DNA of 51,494 nt from Phycisphaerales bacterium (GCA_029242715.1 JAQWTL010000045.1:1-51494), one strand, 5' to 3'. Shown: positions 17,856 to 27,519, counted from the stretch's first letter. Notes: generated by a model from the sequence alone, not told the origin. Numbers and translations: made by a program.

Positions 17856-19617
17856 AGTCCCCGGGAACAGAACCGATATCGCCAATGACTGGCAAAGCCG
17901 CCGCATTGCTGCGTGGACAATCGCAGCAGTGGTCATTGCCGCAGCAGGACTGCTGGTCATCACCGGGCGTGTGATCCAGTTGAAAATCGCTCCAAGTGAA
18001 CAGTTGACTGCCGCCATGGCCGACCCCTTCTCCACCAGAACAAGCGTCGGAAGACGTGGCGATCTGGTTGATCGAAACGGGCGACTGCTGGCCACCTCGA
18101 CAATTGGCTGGAGACTGTTCATTGATCCTGCTGAAGTCGAGGACCTTGCGACAATAGGCGTACAGATCCAGTCCTTGATCGGACTGGATGCCATTGAGAT
18201 CGACCAACGACTCAGCCGTCGACTCCGAAGTCGTTTCGTCCCGATCAGCGGCATCCTTGAAGACTGGCAGGTTGATCGCATCCAATCCGCAAGCCTTACC
18301 GGAGTCGGGATGGAACGAAGACAAGTTCGCATCTATCCACAGGAACAATCGGCAGCTCGTCTGGTGGGCGTCGTCGGATTCGACCATGAGGGCCTTGGCG
18401 GTCTCGAGCACTCCCTGGAAACACGCCTGGGTGGTACATCCGGAAGCGTGCGATACCTTCGAGATGTGAAAAGGCGGCCGATGTGGGTCGCCTCACATGA
18501 ATACCACCCCCATGTCGACGGCGCGCCCGTACGACTGAGCATCGACATGGCGATCCAGAGATATGTAGAGCACCGTCTGGAATCTGCCGTCTCAAGCTGC
18601 AACGCCGGTGGCGGACGAGCTATCGTTGTTGATCCCGCAAGCGGTGAAATACTGGCGCTCGCAGACATCATCACCAAACGCGAGGGCTGGCCCGGACAAC
18701 CCGAAGATCCACTGCGAGACACACATGATCGCCTCGGTCGCAATCGATGTGTCAGTGACCCCTATGAACCAGGCTCAACCTTCAAACCATTCGTCTGGTC
18801 CGTTGCCACTGAAGCAGGGCTTGCAGAAGCAGAGGAAGTCCTGCCAACACCATCGGGGACTCCCCATCGCACTTCCAGTGGTCGCCGGATACGTGATGTG
18901 CATTACTACGGACCGATGACCTGGAGACGAGTGCTCGTGAAGTCGCTGAACAGCGGCATGGCGATCGTGGCCGAAAGAATGCCAAGTGAACTGATGCGGT
19001 CCTGTGTTCAGCGATTTGGATTTGGCCAACGAACAGGATGTGGGATTGCCGGCGAAACGGCTGGGCTTGTCACGCCTGCTTCTTCCTGGACGTCCTACAG
19101 CCAGGTCAGTGTTGCCATGGGACACGAGATCGGAGTCACCCCCCTGCAGATGGTCCGCGGATTCTCCGCCTTTGCAAGAGATGGAACACTGCCTTCGCTG
19201 CGGCTGCTGGCGGAAGGTGATGTCTCTCCTGTCGAGCAACGGGCCATCGAGCCTTCGACCGCACTGTTTGTACGGGAGATTCTGGAAGAGGTCATGACGG
19301 ATGGCACGGGCAGAGCCTCGCAATCCGACCAATATCGCCTGTTTGGAAAATCAGGTACTGCTCAACTGCCACGTGTTGAAGGCGGCGGTTATCACGAAGA
19401 CCGTTACATCTCGAGCTTCATTGCCGGCGCCCCATTTGACAAGCCTCAGGTCGTCGTGCTCTGCGTCATTGATGATCCGGATCGAAGCCTGGGTGCCTGG
19501 TACGGCGGCAGAGTCGCAGGCCCGGTCGTCCGTGACATGGTTGACTTCTCACTGAAGTATCTGGGCGTACCCGCTGACAAGATCAATGACGAACATGGCA
19601 TGACAGCCTCGCGGTAG
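17797..19617 (+). CDS. ftsI: Septal peptidoglycan transpeptidase FtsI (class B PBP)
   Basis: A 606-residue class B penicillin-binding protein that cross-links septal peptidoglycan. A cytoplasmic start and a membrane helix (IAAWTIAAVVIAAAGLLVI) are followed by the PBP dimerisation domain (GRRGDLVDRNGRLLA) and the transpeptidase domain. All three catalytic motifs are present: SxxK at residues 327-330 (STFK), SxN at 383-385 (SLN) and KSG at 518-520. No PASTA domain is seen. GGAAG/AGGAGG lies just before the ATG; an in-frame GTG at 17848 is an alternative. An intact septal transpeptidase is notable, because many budding planctomycetes lack one. Confidence 0.93.
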   Translation: MIDKLPLLSRRSLKRLLVAEVPGNRTDIANDWQSRRIAAWTIAAVVIAAAGLLVITGRVIQLKIAPSEQLTAAMADPFSTRTSVGRRGDLVDRNGRLLATSTIGWRLFIDPAEVEDLATIGVQIQSLIGLDAIEIDQRLSRRLRSRFVPISGILEDWQVDRIQSASLTGVGMERRQVRIYPQEQSAARLVGVVGFDHEGLGGLEHSLETRLGGTSGSVRYLRDVKRRPMWVASHEYHPHVDGAPVRLSIDMAIQRYVEHRLESAVSSCNAGGGRAIVVDPASGEILALADIITKREGWPGQPEDPLRDTHDRLGRNRCVSDPYEPGSTFKPFVWSVATEAGLAEAEEVLPTPSGTPHRTSSGRRIRDVHYYGPMTWRRVLVKSLNSGMAIVAERMPSELMRSCVQRFGFGQRTGCGIAGETAGLVTPASSWTSYSQVSVAMGHEIGVTPLQMVRGFSAFARDGTLPSLRLLAEGDVSPVEQRAIEPSTALFVREILEEVMTDGTGRASQSDQYRLFGKSGTAQLPRVEGGGYHEDRYISSFIAGAPFDKPQVVVLCVIDDPDRSLGAWYGGRVAGPVVRDMVDFSLKYLGVPADKINDEHGMTASR

Positions 19618-19632
19618 CAAGACAGATCCTGC

Positions 19633-21042
19633 TCAAGCGACTCGGCGATCCAAACCATATCGCTTCATCTTCTTGTAGAGCGTTGTGCGATTGATATCCA
19701 GTGAAGTCGCTGTTTCCTGGCGGTTCCAGTCATTGGCATCAAGGGCTCCGAGGATGATTTTTCGTTCGGGAGTCTCAAGTGCTTCTCGAAGAGTCATGCT
19801 CGGGTCTACCGCAAATGATGGTGACCATGCATCCGCACCCGCGCATTGGGCGAGGCCACTGCCTGGACTGACCCGTTGACCAAGATGTTCCGGCAGGTCC
19901 GCTGGACTGATGATGACACCACTAGCCAGCACCACCGCACGCTCGATCACGTTTTCGAGTTCACGGACATTGCCCGGCCAGTGGTATCCACGCAGAATGT
20001 CACAGGCCTCCTCATCGAAACCGATGACTCGCCGGCCCAGAACTTCTGCTTTCCTGCCTAGAAAATGTTCCGAGAGTGGAATGATGTCTTCCACACGCTC
20101 TCGAAGCGACGGAAGCGTGATATCGATCACCTTGACCCTGTAATAGAGATCCTGGCGGAAACTGCCTTCAGAGACCAGTTCCTCCAGGGGCTGATTGGTC
20201 GCGAGAATGATTCTCGCATCGACTTCAACAGGCGTATTGGAACCGACTGGTTCGACAACCCGCTCCTGCAGAACACGAAGCAGTTTCAACTGCATCGATG
20301 GCGGGGCTGAGTTGATCTCATCAAGGAAGATGGTTCCGCCGCAGGCCGCCTGGAACTTTCCCTGCTTGTCAGCATGGGCGCCAGTGAAGGCACCTTTGAC
20401 ATGACCGAACAGTTCTGATTCCAACAAGGTTTCCGGAATGGAACCGCAGGAGATCTCGACAAACGGCGAATCGCTTCGTGGTGACTGTTCATGAATGGCA
20501 CGTGCAATCATCGTCTTGCCAGTTCCTGACTCACCGGTCATCAGGACGGTCGTGGGGGCATCCGCCACGGCCCGAGCAACCTCAAAGACACGATGCATTC
20601 TGGGATCAGAACCCACCATCGATCCATAATCACCCTGCCCCTTGGTATCAGCGCGTGTGAGCAAGCGATTCCTGGTGAGGGCTCGATCCACCGAACTGAA
20701 CAACTGTCCATCAGAGACTGGATGAACCAGATAGTCGCACGCCCCTTGTTGCATCACACTGACGGCTTCCTCGACCGTACCGAACGGAGAAAGAACCAGA
20801 GGAACCACCCCCGGATACTTCTGCACAATCTGCCCTGCGATGGTGCCCGCCGGAGCCATCAGGCCACCAAGAACAACGACAGCGACTTCAAGTGATCCAT
20901 GTGAACGAATCTGTGAAAGCGGATCAGCTGCCCCAGCGTGAGCAACGCGGTACCCCTGCCCTTGCAGGCGTCCACAGGTTGCCTTGGCTACGGCCTGATC
21001 ACTATCGAGAACAAGAATCAATTGGCCCTGTTCCTGGGTCAT
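19633..21042 (-). CDS. Sigma-54-dependent transcriptional activator with degenerate receiver
   Basis: A 469-residue NtrC-type regulator. The receiver-like domain (residues 8-120) keeps two acidic residues (LVLDSD), but the phosphoacceptor position reads VVVLGGLMAP (Gly instead of Asp) and the conserved Lys is replaced (VHPVSD). It therefore probably does not take up phosphate. The AAA+ domain is complete: Walker A GESGTGKT (170-177), the sigma-54 contact loop GAFTGA (217-222) and TIFLDEI. A Fis-type helix-turn-helix closes the protein (NRQETATSLDINRTTLYKK). The start at 21042 has GGAGG seven bases upstream; the longer frame to 21090 has none. No sensor kinase is adjacent. Confidence 0.92.
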   Translation of the reverse strand: MTQEQGQLILVLDSDQAVAKATCGRLQGQGYRVAHAGAADPLSQIRSHGSLEVAVVVLGGLMAPAGTIAGQIVQKYPGVVPLVLSPFGTVEEAVSVMQQGACDYLVHPVSDGQLFSSVDRALTRNRLLTRADTKGQGDYGSMVGSDPRMHRVFEVARAVADAPTTVLMTGESGTGKTMIARAIHEQSPRSDSPFVEISCGSIPETLLESELFGHVKGAFTGAHADKQGKFQAACGGTIFLDEINSAPPSMQLKLLRVLQERVVEPVGSNTPVEVDARIILATNQPLEELVSEGSFRQDLYYRVKVIDITLPSLRERVEDIIPLSEHFLGRKAEVLGRRVIGFDEEACDILRGYHWPGNVRELENVIERAVVLASGVIISPADLPEHLGQRVSPGSGLAQCAGADAWSPSFAVDPSMTLREALETPERKIILGALDANDWNRQETATSLDINRTTLYKKMKRYGLDRRVA

Positions 21043-21415
21043 GAAAATCCTCCAGAAAGGGGGTGGCGTGGTGTCTCCCCTCGGCACCACGACCCCCGTG
21101 AGGCATCAAATCGACATTCCCTTAGCTCATATCAAGGGAATGTTGCCCGTGAGCATCATTCCTCAGCCTCTTGCCCCTACAACCGGAACTGATTGCCCTG
21201 CAATGCTTTATCGGAACAGGCCGATTAAGGCCCCTGATTCAGCAGCTCTAATCTGATCAATGAATGTAAATGCTGGTAATCAGTGCTTGATTGAGCCTCA
21301 AGGCCCCGTTAGCTTAAAGTGTGGCTGTCGGAGAGCTTCTGGAGGAGAGGGCTCTTCGACGGCCATTTTTCATTTTTGCATGAGCCTTCCAATGAGCCGC
21401 GTAAGTCGTTGCCTG
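21043..21415 (-). other. Intergenic leader of the sigma-54 activator with two hairpins
   Basis: This gap separates the regulator from the UbiA-type gene on the same strand. Next to the Shine-Dalgarno (21049-21053) lies a long interrupted hairpin: 21059-21064 with 21092-21097 and 21068-21073 with 21085-21090. A second perfect 10-bp stem is at 21114-21123/21134-21143 with a 10-base loop. The rest (21144-21415) shows no gene or RNA that I recognise. Confidence 0.5.
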
Positions 21416-22384
21416 TCAACGATATTCAAGGCGCCCAGGCCCAAGGCCTGAGACCTCGCGGACAACGGTCATGACCGTAAATCCAATCAGGCCCATAACG
21501 AAAAAAGCCAATGCCGCAGACCACAAGCCAAGTGCTGCAAACCAGGCTGCTGCATAGACCGCATGCCAAGCTGCTCCATATCGCTTGAGGCGTTCGCTGG
21601 CCCGCTGCCCTGTCCCTGCGGTTCTGATCTTCCACCACCCCAACGCAGCCATCAGAAGCATCGCACCGCATGGCCAGAGCAATTGCACACTGGAATACTC
21701 CTGTGGCCACAAAGGCATTCCCCTTGCAGGCCTGACCGCCAGAATGACCGCGGACCAACATGCCCAACCAGCAACGATGCCACCAACGCCACGCAGGGAA
21801 ATGCGAGGCCGCTTGTCCTCAAGAAGATGCACAAGAACAGCGAGAATCATGACGTGGCTCATGATCAGCCATACCGCGAGCAGCAATGGCAGATGCAGGT
21901 CCGGGATCAACATGTGAACCGCGTAGACCAGCCCAACTGTGACAACCCCCACTGCCGGGATGAATCTGCCAGCAGCGTTGTAGAACATGAGTGCTGCTGC
22001 AACGACCAAGGTCAATAGGACACTGTCCTGTCCAAGCAACATGGCACCCAGAACAGCAATGATGAACAAGCCCACCAGTCCGACCAGTGCCTGAGTGATA
22101 CGGACTTGCCCGGCAGGCAACGGTCGCTCGGGGCTGAAAGCCCTGTCATGACGAAGGTCCAGCAGGTCGTTCAGGACTGATCCATAGCCAAACAAGCCAA
22201 TGGCAACCATGAAGGCACCTGCCAGGGGAACCAGGAGGGTTTCAGGATCCAGGGCTGCCCCTGCCCCTTTCCATCCGATCCACCCGAGGACGGTCACGAA
22301 CCAGATATCGCAGACGGCGCCGAATCCAGCGGCAATCCGAGTCAACTCGACGGCGGTCAGGATTCTGCGCGGTAATCCACCCAT
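21416..22384 (-). CDS. UbiA-family prenyltransferase
   Basis: A 322-residue polytopic membrane protein with about eight hydrophobic helices. The first aspartate motif of the UbiA superfamily is present as NDLLDLRHDR followed by PERPLPAGQ. The second, less typical, acidic site is probably LLEDKRPR. Such enzymes attach a prenyl chain to an aromatic or sugar-phosphate acceptor; the substrate cannot be assigned. The frame is open to 22471, but that would leave only eight bases to the divergent ribH start. The ATG at 22384 (MGGLPRRIL) leaves 95 bases for promoters, so it is preferred with modest confidence. Confidence 0.8.
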   Translation of the reverse strand: MGGLPRRILTAVELTRIAAGFGAVCDIWFVTVLGWIGWKGAGAALDPETLLVPLAGAFMVAIGLFGYGSVLNDLLDLRHDRAFSPERPLPAGQVRITQALVGLVGLFIIAVLGAMLLGQDSVLLTLVVAAALMFYNAAGRFIPAVGVVTVGLVYAVHMLIPDLHLPLLLAVWLIMSHVMILAVLVHLLEDKRPRISLRGVGGIVAGWACWSAVILAVRPARGMPLWPQEYSSVQLLWPCGAMLLMAALGWWKIRTAGTGQRASERLKRYGAAWHAVYAAAWFAALGLWSAALAFFVMGLIGFTVMTVVREVSGLGPGRLEYR

Positions 22385-22479
22385 GCAATGGCGTCCATTC
22401 CCACCGGGTACGGCCCCATTTCCCCCGACCCGGCGAAGGCGTACCATACCCTGCTCGGCGGGCTGCCCCATATACCCGC

Positions 22480-22998
22480 ATGGATGATCACATGGTTCAA
22501 GTAGATACCAACCTGCCCCCTGACCTCGAAGCAGATGTCCTTCGAATCGCCGTCGTGACCAGTGAGTATCACTCCGAGGTCACAGGGCCTCTGAGAGAAG
22601 CTGCTGAAACCGCCTTCCTGGAAGCAGGAGGCCAGCCCGAACGGCTGCTGTCGATTGCGGCACCAGGCACATTTGAGCTGACTGCAATATGCCGTGGCCT
22701 GGTAGTCGATCGCGGCCACAGAACACCTGATGCCGTAGTCGCTCTTGGATGTGTCATCACGGGTGAAACAACACACGATCGCTACATCTGCGATGGTGTT
22801 TCACGTGGACTCACTGACTTGACCATTCAAACTGGTGTCCCCATAGCCTTTGGTGTACTCACCTGCCAAACGCGGGAACAAGCGCTCGCAAGAGCCGGGG
22901 GCGACAAGGGCAACAAAGGTCGTGAAGCCATGCATGCCGCCATACGCACAGCTCATGTCATCCGCGCACTCGATGCGGGGGGAGTGCCCGAGAGATGA
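22480..22998 (+). CDS. ribH: 6,7-dimethyl-8-ribityllumazine synthase
   Basis: A 172-residue lumazine synthase, the penultimate step of riboflavin synthesis. Conserved blocks: RIAVVTSEYH, the phosphate/substrate loop PGTFELTAICRGL, VALGCVITGETTHDRYIC with the catalytic His, and PIAFGVLTCQTREQA followed by GNKGREAMHAA. An alternative start is Met5 (22492). Its last four bases overlap the start of nusB (ATGA), the usual ribH-nusB pairing. Confidence 0.95.
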   Translation: MDDHMVQVDTNLPPDLEADVLRIAVVTSEYHSEVTGPLREAAETAFLEAGGQPERLLSIAAPGTFELTAICRGLVVDRGHRTPDAVVALGCVITGETTHDRYICDGVSRGLTDLTIQTGVPIAFGVLTCQTREQALARAGGDKGNKGREAMHAAIRTAHVIRALDAGGVPER

Positions 22999-23438
22999 AT
23001 CCACTTCGTGAACGACGGCGAGTGGCCCTTCAGGTGCTTTACCAGTTGGACAACGGTGGCCTTCCTGATGATCCCAAGACCCTCAGAGATTCCATACAGG
23101 AATCAATGGAAACCATGGATGTAGATGAGGAAACCATTGAGCAGGGAATCACCCTGGCCAATGAAGCATGGACTCATCGAGATGATGCCGATTCCGCTAT
23201 TGAGCCGCTGACCCCTGAATGGCCGATCCGGAGGCAACCTGTGATCGATCGCAACGTGCTCAGGCTGGCCTGGTATGAAATGATGATTGCAGGAACACCT
23301 CCCAAAGTCGTCATTTCTGAATCCGTGGAACTCGCTCGTGAATACAGCACTGACCAATCATCAAGCTTCGTCAATGGCGTACTTGATCAGCTGTTCAACA
23401 ACCTGAAAAACACACCAGCGCCTGACGCACAGACCTGA
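22995..23438 (+). CDS. nusB: Transcription antitermination factor NusB
   Basis: A 147-residue all-helical RNA-binding protein. It begins RERRRVALQVLYQLD and carries the family signature VIDRNVLRLAWYEMM, followed by PPKVVISESVELAREYS and SSFVNGVLDQL. With NusE it binds boxA RNA and supports rRNA antitermination. It is translationally coupled to ribH (4-base overlap) and 5 bases precede ftsY. Confidence 0.95.
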   Translation: MNPLRERRRVALQVLYQLDNGGLPDDPKTLRDSIQESMETMDVDEETIEQGITLANEAWTHRDDADSAIEPLTPEWPIRRQPVIDRNVLRLAWYEMMIAGTPPKVVISESVELAREYSTDQSSSFVNGVLDQLFNNLKNTPAPDAQT

Positions 23439-23443
23439 ATACG

Positions 23444-24367
23444 ATGGGCATCTTCAAAAGCACATTATCTGCAGTCCGCAAAGGCCTGGGACGAACCCGG
23501 GACACGATGGCGGCCCCTCTTGGTTCTCTGCTTCGCGGGAAGCAACTGGATGACGCCGCCGTTGATGAAATCGAGACGATCCTGCTGCGTGCCGATGTCG
23601 GCGTATCAACGACATCCTCAATCATCTCGGAGCTCCGAGCCGCAGTGAAGGATGGAAATCTGAAGCGTGGCGAAGATGCCATCGACTTCCTCAGAGTCCA
23701 TCTTCGTGACCAGTTCGGCGACACGGACAGGAGCCTGGCAAATGCGACCACGTCGCCAACGGTTGTTCTCGTTGCAGGTGTCAATGGTGTGGGCAAGACC
23801 ACGAGTGTGGCGAAGATCACATGGTCTCTGATGCAGGAAGGCCGCAGTGTGCTTGTTGCCGCAGCAGACACCTACCGGGCTGCCGCAGTTGAACAACTCG
23901 GAATCTGGTCAGAACGACTGGGATTCGACCTGGTGAAGGGACAGGATGGGGCTGACCCAGCGGCGGTCACTTATGACGCCACTGAGGCCGCCGTTGCCCG
24001 TGGGGCAGATGTCCTGCTGGTGGATACAGCAGGCCGCATGCATACCGAGAAGGGCCTCATGCGGCAGTTGAACAAGATCCAGTCGGTTATCCGAAAACTC
24101 ATCCCGGATGCCCCTCACGAGGTCCTTCTGGTCCTGGATGCCACCCAGGGGCAGAATGCCCTGGCCCAGGCCAAGGCCTTCCAGGAGACCATCGACCTCA
24201 CTGGGATCATGCTGGCCAAGCTTGATGGCACCGCACGAGGCGGAATCGTGCTGGCCATACATGATGCCCTGGACATACCAGTCAAACTGGTCGGACTCGG
24301 GGAGAGACCTGAGGATATCGAGCCATTTGACCCGGATGCCTTCACTCAAGCCCTCTTCGAAGAGTGA
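23444..24367 (+). CDS. ftsY: Signal recognition particle receptor FtsY
   Basis: A 307-residue SRP-type GTPase with a short N-terminal extension; the long acidic A domain of enterobacterial FtsY is absent. The N domain (DDAAVDEIETILLRADVG) precedes the G domain: VLVAGVNGVGKTTSVAK, DTYRAAAVEQL, LLVDTAGRMHT, LAKLDGTARGG and VGLGERPEDIEPFD. It docks ribosome-SRP complexes at the membrane Sec translocon. Confidence 0.96.
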   Translation: MGIFKSTLSAVRKGLGRTRDTMAAPLGSLLRGKQLDDAAVDEIETILLRADVGVSTTSSIISELRAAVKDGNLKRGEDAIDFLRVHLRDQFGDTDRSLANATTSPTVVLVAGVNGVGKTTSVAKITWSLMQEGRSVLVAAADTYRAAAVEQLGIWSERLGFDLVKGQDGADPAAVTYDATEAAVARGADVLLVDTAGRMHTEKGLMRQLNKIQSVIRKLIPDAPHEVLLVLDATQGQNALAQAKAFQETIDLTGIMLAKLDGTARGGIVLAIHDALDIPVKLVGLGERPEDIEPFDPDAFTQALFEE

Positions 24368-24430
24368 GCCCAGCCGGATCGATGATTCCCCGATTCGCGG
24401 GACAGGCACCATGTCCCGTATCATTCCATC

Positions 24431-27400
24431 GTGCGAGCTGGATACAGACGAAGTGACGTGAACGGATGCACGTGGCTAATCGCATGCGTGCTCGGATACC
24501 TGGCATCGCTGCTTGCGACGCCGGCTGTCGCCGAACCCCCACTTACCATCCCAGCCCTTGCAGGCGATCGACTGGGCGGACTGGTTCTGCCAGTAGAGCC
24601 AAGGGATGGACCGATCCAGCTCAACTCCTTGCGTGCATGGACATGGACTGTCGACAACACCAAGCGGCTGCTGCTCAGTGGCGATGTTGAAATCTTCATT
24701 GCGGACTTCTCCTTCGAAGGAGAACTCGCTGTCGTGTGGATCGATCGTATTGCCAGCGATGATGGTCCTATCAACCAGATCGTCATCTTTCTTCCAGAGG
24801 TGACAAGCAGGACCAGCCTTGCAGGAACCGGACCGCAAGGACGCAACCTTCTGATCACAGGGAGCAGCCGAGGAAAGGTTGGCCTCAATACCGCCGTGTT
24901 CAATCCAACCCGGCCCATGGGACAGGATGCCATCCTTGATCTGGCACAGTTCCGACTGTCGGCCTATGTGTCGGACTTGATGCGATCAAAGCCCATCATG
25001 CAACCGGTTCCGGAACTGGTTGACCCCACCCCAGCAAAGCAATGGGCCCCCACGCTTGGAGGCAGCCTGAAGGAAGCCTCCCTGGCAGCGGACACACTGC
25101 CCCAGGCAACCGGAAGTAATGACAGCGGCTGGCTCAAGAGCCCTCAGGGCATCGTTGCCTTCTCTGCAGATGAATTGGATTTCCAGACCGAAGAGGATGA
25201 AAACATCCTGCTTGCCGATGGTTCAGTGGTCGTCTCTTATCGCCCCACTGGTGTCGCTGACACGACCGGCGCACTTCGACTTGCTGCCGAGCGAGCCGTG
25301 GTCTTCCTTGAACCGGGAACGGTTCGCGACACCGCCCAGTCCCAACTGAGCGTGGACCAGATACGCGGGGTCTACCTTGAGGGCAATGTCATCGCGGAAG
25401 CCGATCGGGACGACTACATGGTCCGCGCCCCTCGCATGTACTACGACTTCAAGACAGACCAGGCGATCATGGTCAACGCCGTCATGCGAACATATGACCG
25501 CAAGAGCAATACACCTGTCTATGCACGAGCGTCTGAACTCCGGCAGATCTCTTCAAATCGCTGGAAAGGCACGGACGTCAACGTATCCGCTTCAGCCTTC
25601 TTCAAACCCACGCTCGCAATCGGTTCACGTTCCGTAACGATCGATCGGGTACCAGGCGGACTCAATGAAGAAGGCGCCATTGTCGAATCCTCCATCCTGG
25701 TCGATGCCAAGGACAACACACTGCGATCGGGCGACTTGCCCTTCTTCTACTGGCCACGGTACCGCGGTGGAGTCCAGGACATCCCACTCCGAGGTGTCAG
25801 GACCGGCTTTGGCGACTATGAGGGCGTCATGGTTGAAACCACCTGGGACGTCTACACGCTCCTGGGGATCACCCGACCCGAGGGCATCGACATGACGATC
25901 GATGTCGATGGCTACTCGAAACGTGGCGGTGGCGGCGGCTTCGACATGGCCATCGATCAACTTGGCCACAAGGCATCACTCGATCTTTATGGAATGTATG
26001 ACAGTGGACAGCAGGTCACTGATACCGGCCTGGTCCAGGATGTTCCCAAGGAATTTCGCTGGGCAACACTCTGGGAAAACACGATGCAACTGGATCCTGC
26101 ATGGCTGATCCAGACACAGGCTGCCTGGTTCTCTGATTCGACATTCGTGACTTCCTGGCGTCCGGACGAGTATCGCAATCGTCGTGAATATGAAACCTCC
26201 GCCTACCTGAACTGGCAAGGCGACAATGACTCACTGTCCCTGTTGGCCAAGTACAACCTCAACGATTTTCTCTCCAACAGTTGGCTGACAGCATCGCTTG
26301 GTTACCAGACAGAGAAGCTTCCAGAGGCGATCTACCAACGCTATGGCGATTCCTACTTTGGAGACCGCCTTTCACACTCATGGGATCTGCGAGCCTCACG
26401 TATCAGAGCCTCGATCCCCTCTGGTACCGAAGAAAGCAATGGACTCCGAGCGGGAACCTACTTGGATGAGTTCGGGCGGCCTCTGCCATCATGGGCCTTG
26501 ATCGAGGACGCAGAACAATTCAAGTACATGAGACGGTCCTGGATCAATCGTGTCAGTACACGTCAGGAACTTTCCTATCCGATCAAACTTGAAGGCCTCA
26601 ACGTCACGCCCTTCGGCATGGGACAGGTCATCGGCTACTTCGAGGAAGAAACCACCAACCCGGATGACACCGACCAGCTCCGCTTCTACGGCAGCGGTGG
26701 CGTGAAACTGGATACCCAATTCCAGAGGGTCTACAACGATGTCGAAAACGAGTTCTTCGGACTTCACCGGATGCGACATCTCATGGAGCCTTACGCAGTT
26801 GTCTGGTATGGCGCTGCAAACTATGAGCCTGAGGACTACCCCAACTATGATCCAGCCGTCGATGGCCTCAACACCGGCGGAGCCGTTCGCGTAGGCATGA
26901 CCAATACGCTCCAGACCCATCGAGGCGGACCCGGCAGATGGCATGCCGTGAACTGGTTGACCGTGGATACGAATGTCGTCTTCAGCACCAGTGATCGAAC
27001 GGAACGCTATCCCTACACACAGTTCTTCGACTGGCAACCGGCCTATTCCCAGCTAGGCAACTTCTTCAACAGTTCCGTCGAATGGCAGGTCAGTGATGCC
27101 CTGGCATTCCTTGGAAATGGCACCGTTGACTTCGATCTGGGCGGCTTCTCCAGAGCTTCGATTGGAATGGAAATCAACCATACGCCCCGATTCAGCACCT
27201 TCGTCGAATACCGATTTGTGGAAGCAGGCGAGAGCAAGATCCTTTCACTGGGTGCGAACTATGAGATCTCCGACACCTACGTGATTGCGGTCCTTCCGCA
27301 ATACGATTTCAATCAAGACAAGTTCCAATCAGTTCGTGCGGATGTCACCAGAGCCTTCCCCGACTTCGACCTGAGCATCTTCGTGGACTACGACTCGATT

Positions 27401-27448
27401 CGTGGCGAAACGCGATTCGGTGCCTCACTTGGCGAAGTCAACTTCTGA
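24431..27448 (+). CDS. LptD-like outer-membrane LPS assembly protein
   Basis: A 1005-residue protein. A signal peptide (CVLGYLASLLATPAVA) is followed by an OstA/LptA-like region (LADGSVVVSYRP, YLEGNVIAEADRDDYMVRAPR, YYDFKTDQAIM), then a large beta-barrel region with the LptD-type entry LPFFYWPRYR. The protein ends in Phe, as outer-membrane barrels do. It should place lipopolysaccharide in the outer leaflet. The start is GTG at 24431; another in-frame GTG at 24458 would give a tidier signal peptide. Sequence is divergent from proteobacterial LptD, so the call rests on layout and short motifs. It sits between ftsY and rsmA; LptD-RsmA proximity is also seen in other bacteria. Confidence 0.8.
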   Translation: MRAGYRRSDVNGCTWLIACVLGYLASLLATPAVAEPPLTIPALAGDRLGGLVLPVEPRDGPIQLNSLRAWTWTVDNTKRLLLSGDVEIFIADFSFEGELAVVWIDRIASDDGPINQIVIFLPEVTSRTSLAGTGPQGRNLLITGSSRGKVGLNTAVFNPTRPMGQDAILDLAQFRLSAYVSDLMRSKPIMQPVPELVDPTPAKQWAPTLGGSLKEASLAADTLPQATGSNDSGWLKSPQGIVAFSADELDFQTEEDENILLADGSVVVSYRPTGVADTTGALRLAAERAVVFLEPGTVRDTAQSQLSVDQIRGVYLEGNVIAEADRDDYMVRAPRMYYDFKTDQAIMVNAVMRTYDRKSNTPVYARASELRQISSNRWKGTDVNVSASAFFKPTLAIGSRSVTIDRVPGGLNEEGAIVESSILVDAKDNTLRSGDLPFFYWPRYRGGVQDIPLRGVRTGFGDYEGVMVETTWDVYTLLGITRPEGIDMTIDVDGYSKRGGGGGFDMAIDQLGHKASLDLYGMYDSGQQVTDTGLVQDVPKEFRWATLWENTMQLDPAWLIQTQAAWFSDSTFVTSWRPDEYRNRREYETSAYLNWQGDNDSLSLLAKYNLNDFLSNSWLTASLGYQTEKLPEAIYQRYGDSYFGDRLSHSWDLRASRIRASIPSGTEESNGLRAGTYLDEFGRPLPSWALIEDAEQFKYMRRSWINRVSTRQELSYPIKLEGLNVTPFGMGQVIGYFEEETTNPDDTDQLRFYGSGGVKLDTQFQRVYNDVENEFFGLHRMRHLMEPYAVVWYGAANYEPEDYPNYDPAVDGLNTGGAVRVGMTNTLQTHRGGPGRWHAVNWLTVDTNVVFSTSDRTERYPYTQFFDWQPAYSQLGNFFNSSVEWQVSDALAFLGNGTVDFDLGGFSRASIGMEINHTPRFSTFVEYRFVEAGESKILSLGANYEISDTYVIAVLPQYDFNQDKFQSVRADVTRAFPDFDLSIFVDYDSIRGETRFGASLGEVNF

Positions 27449-27519
27449 TACCCACTGGCAAGTCCAAGTCCTGGATCATCGCCTGCAGGCCCAAGGGTGA
27501 ATGACGGAGACGGAGACAC

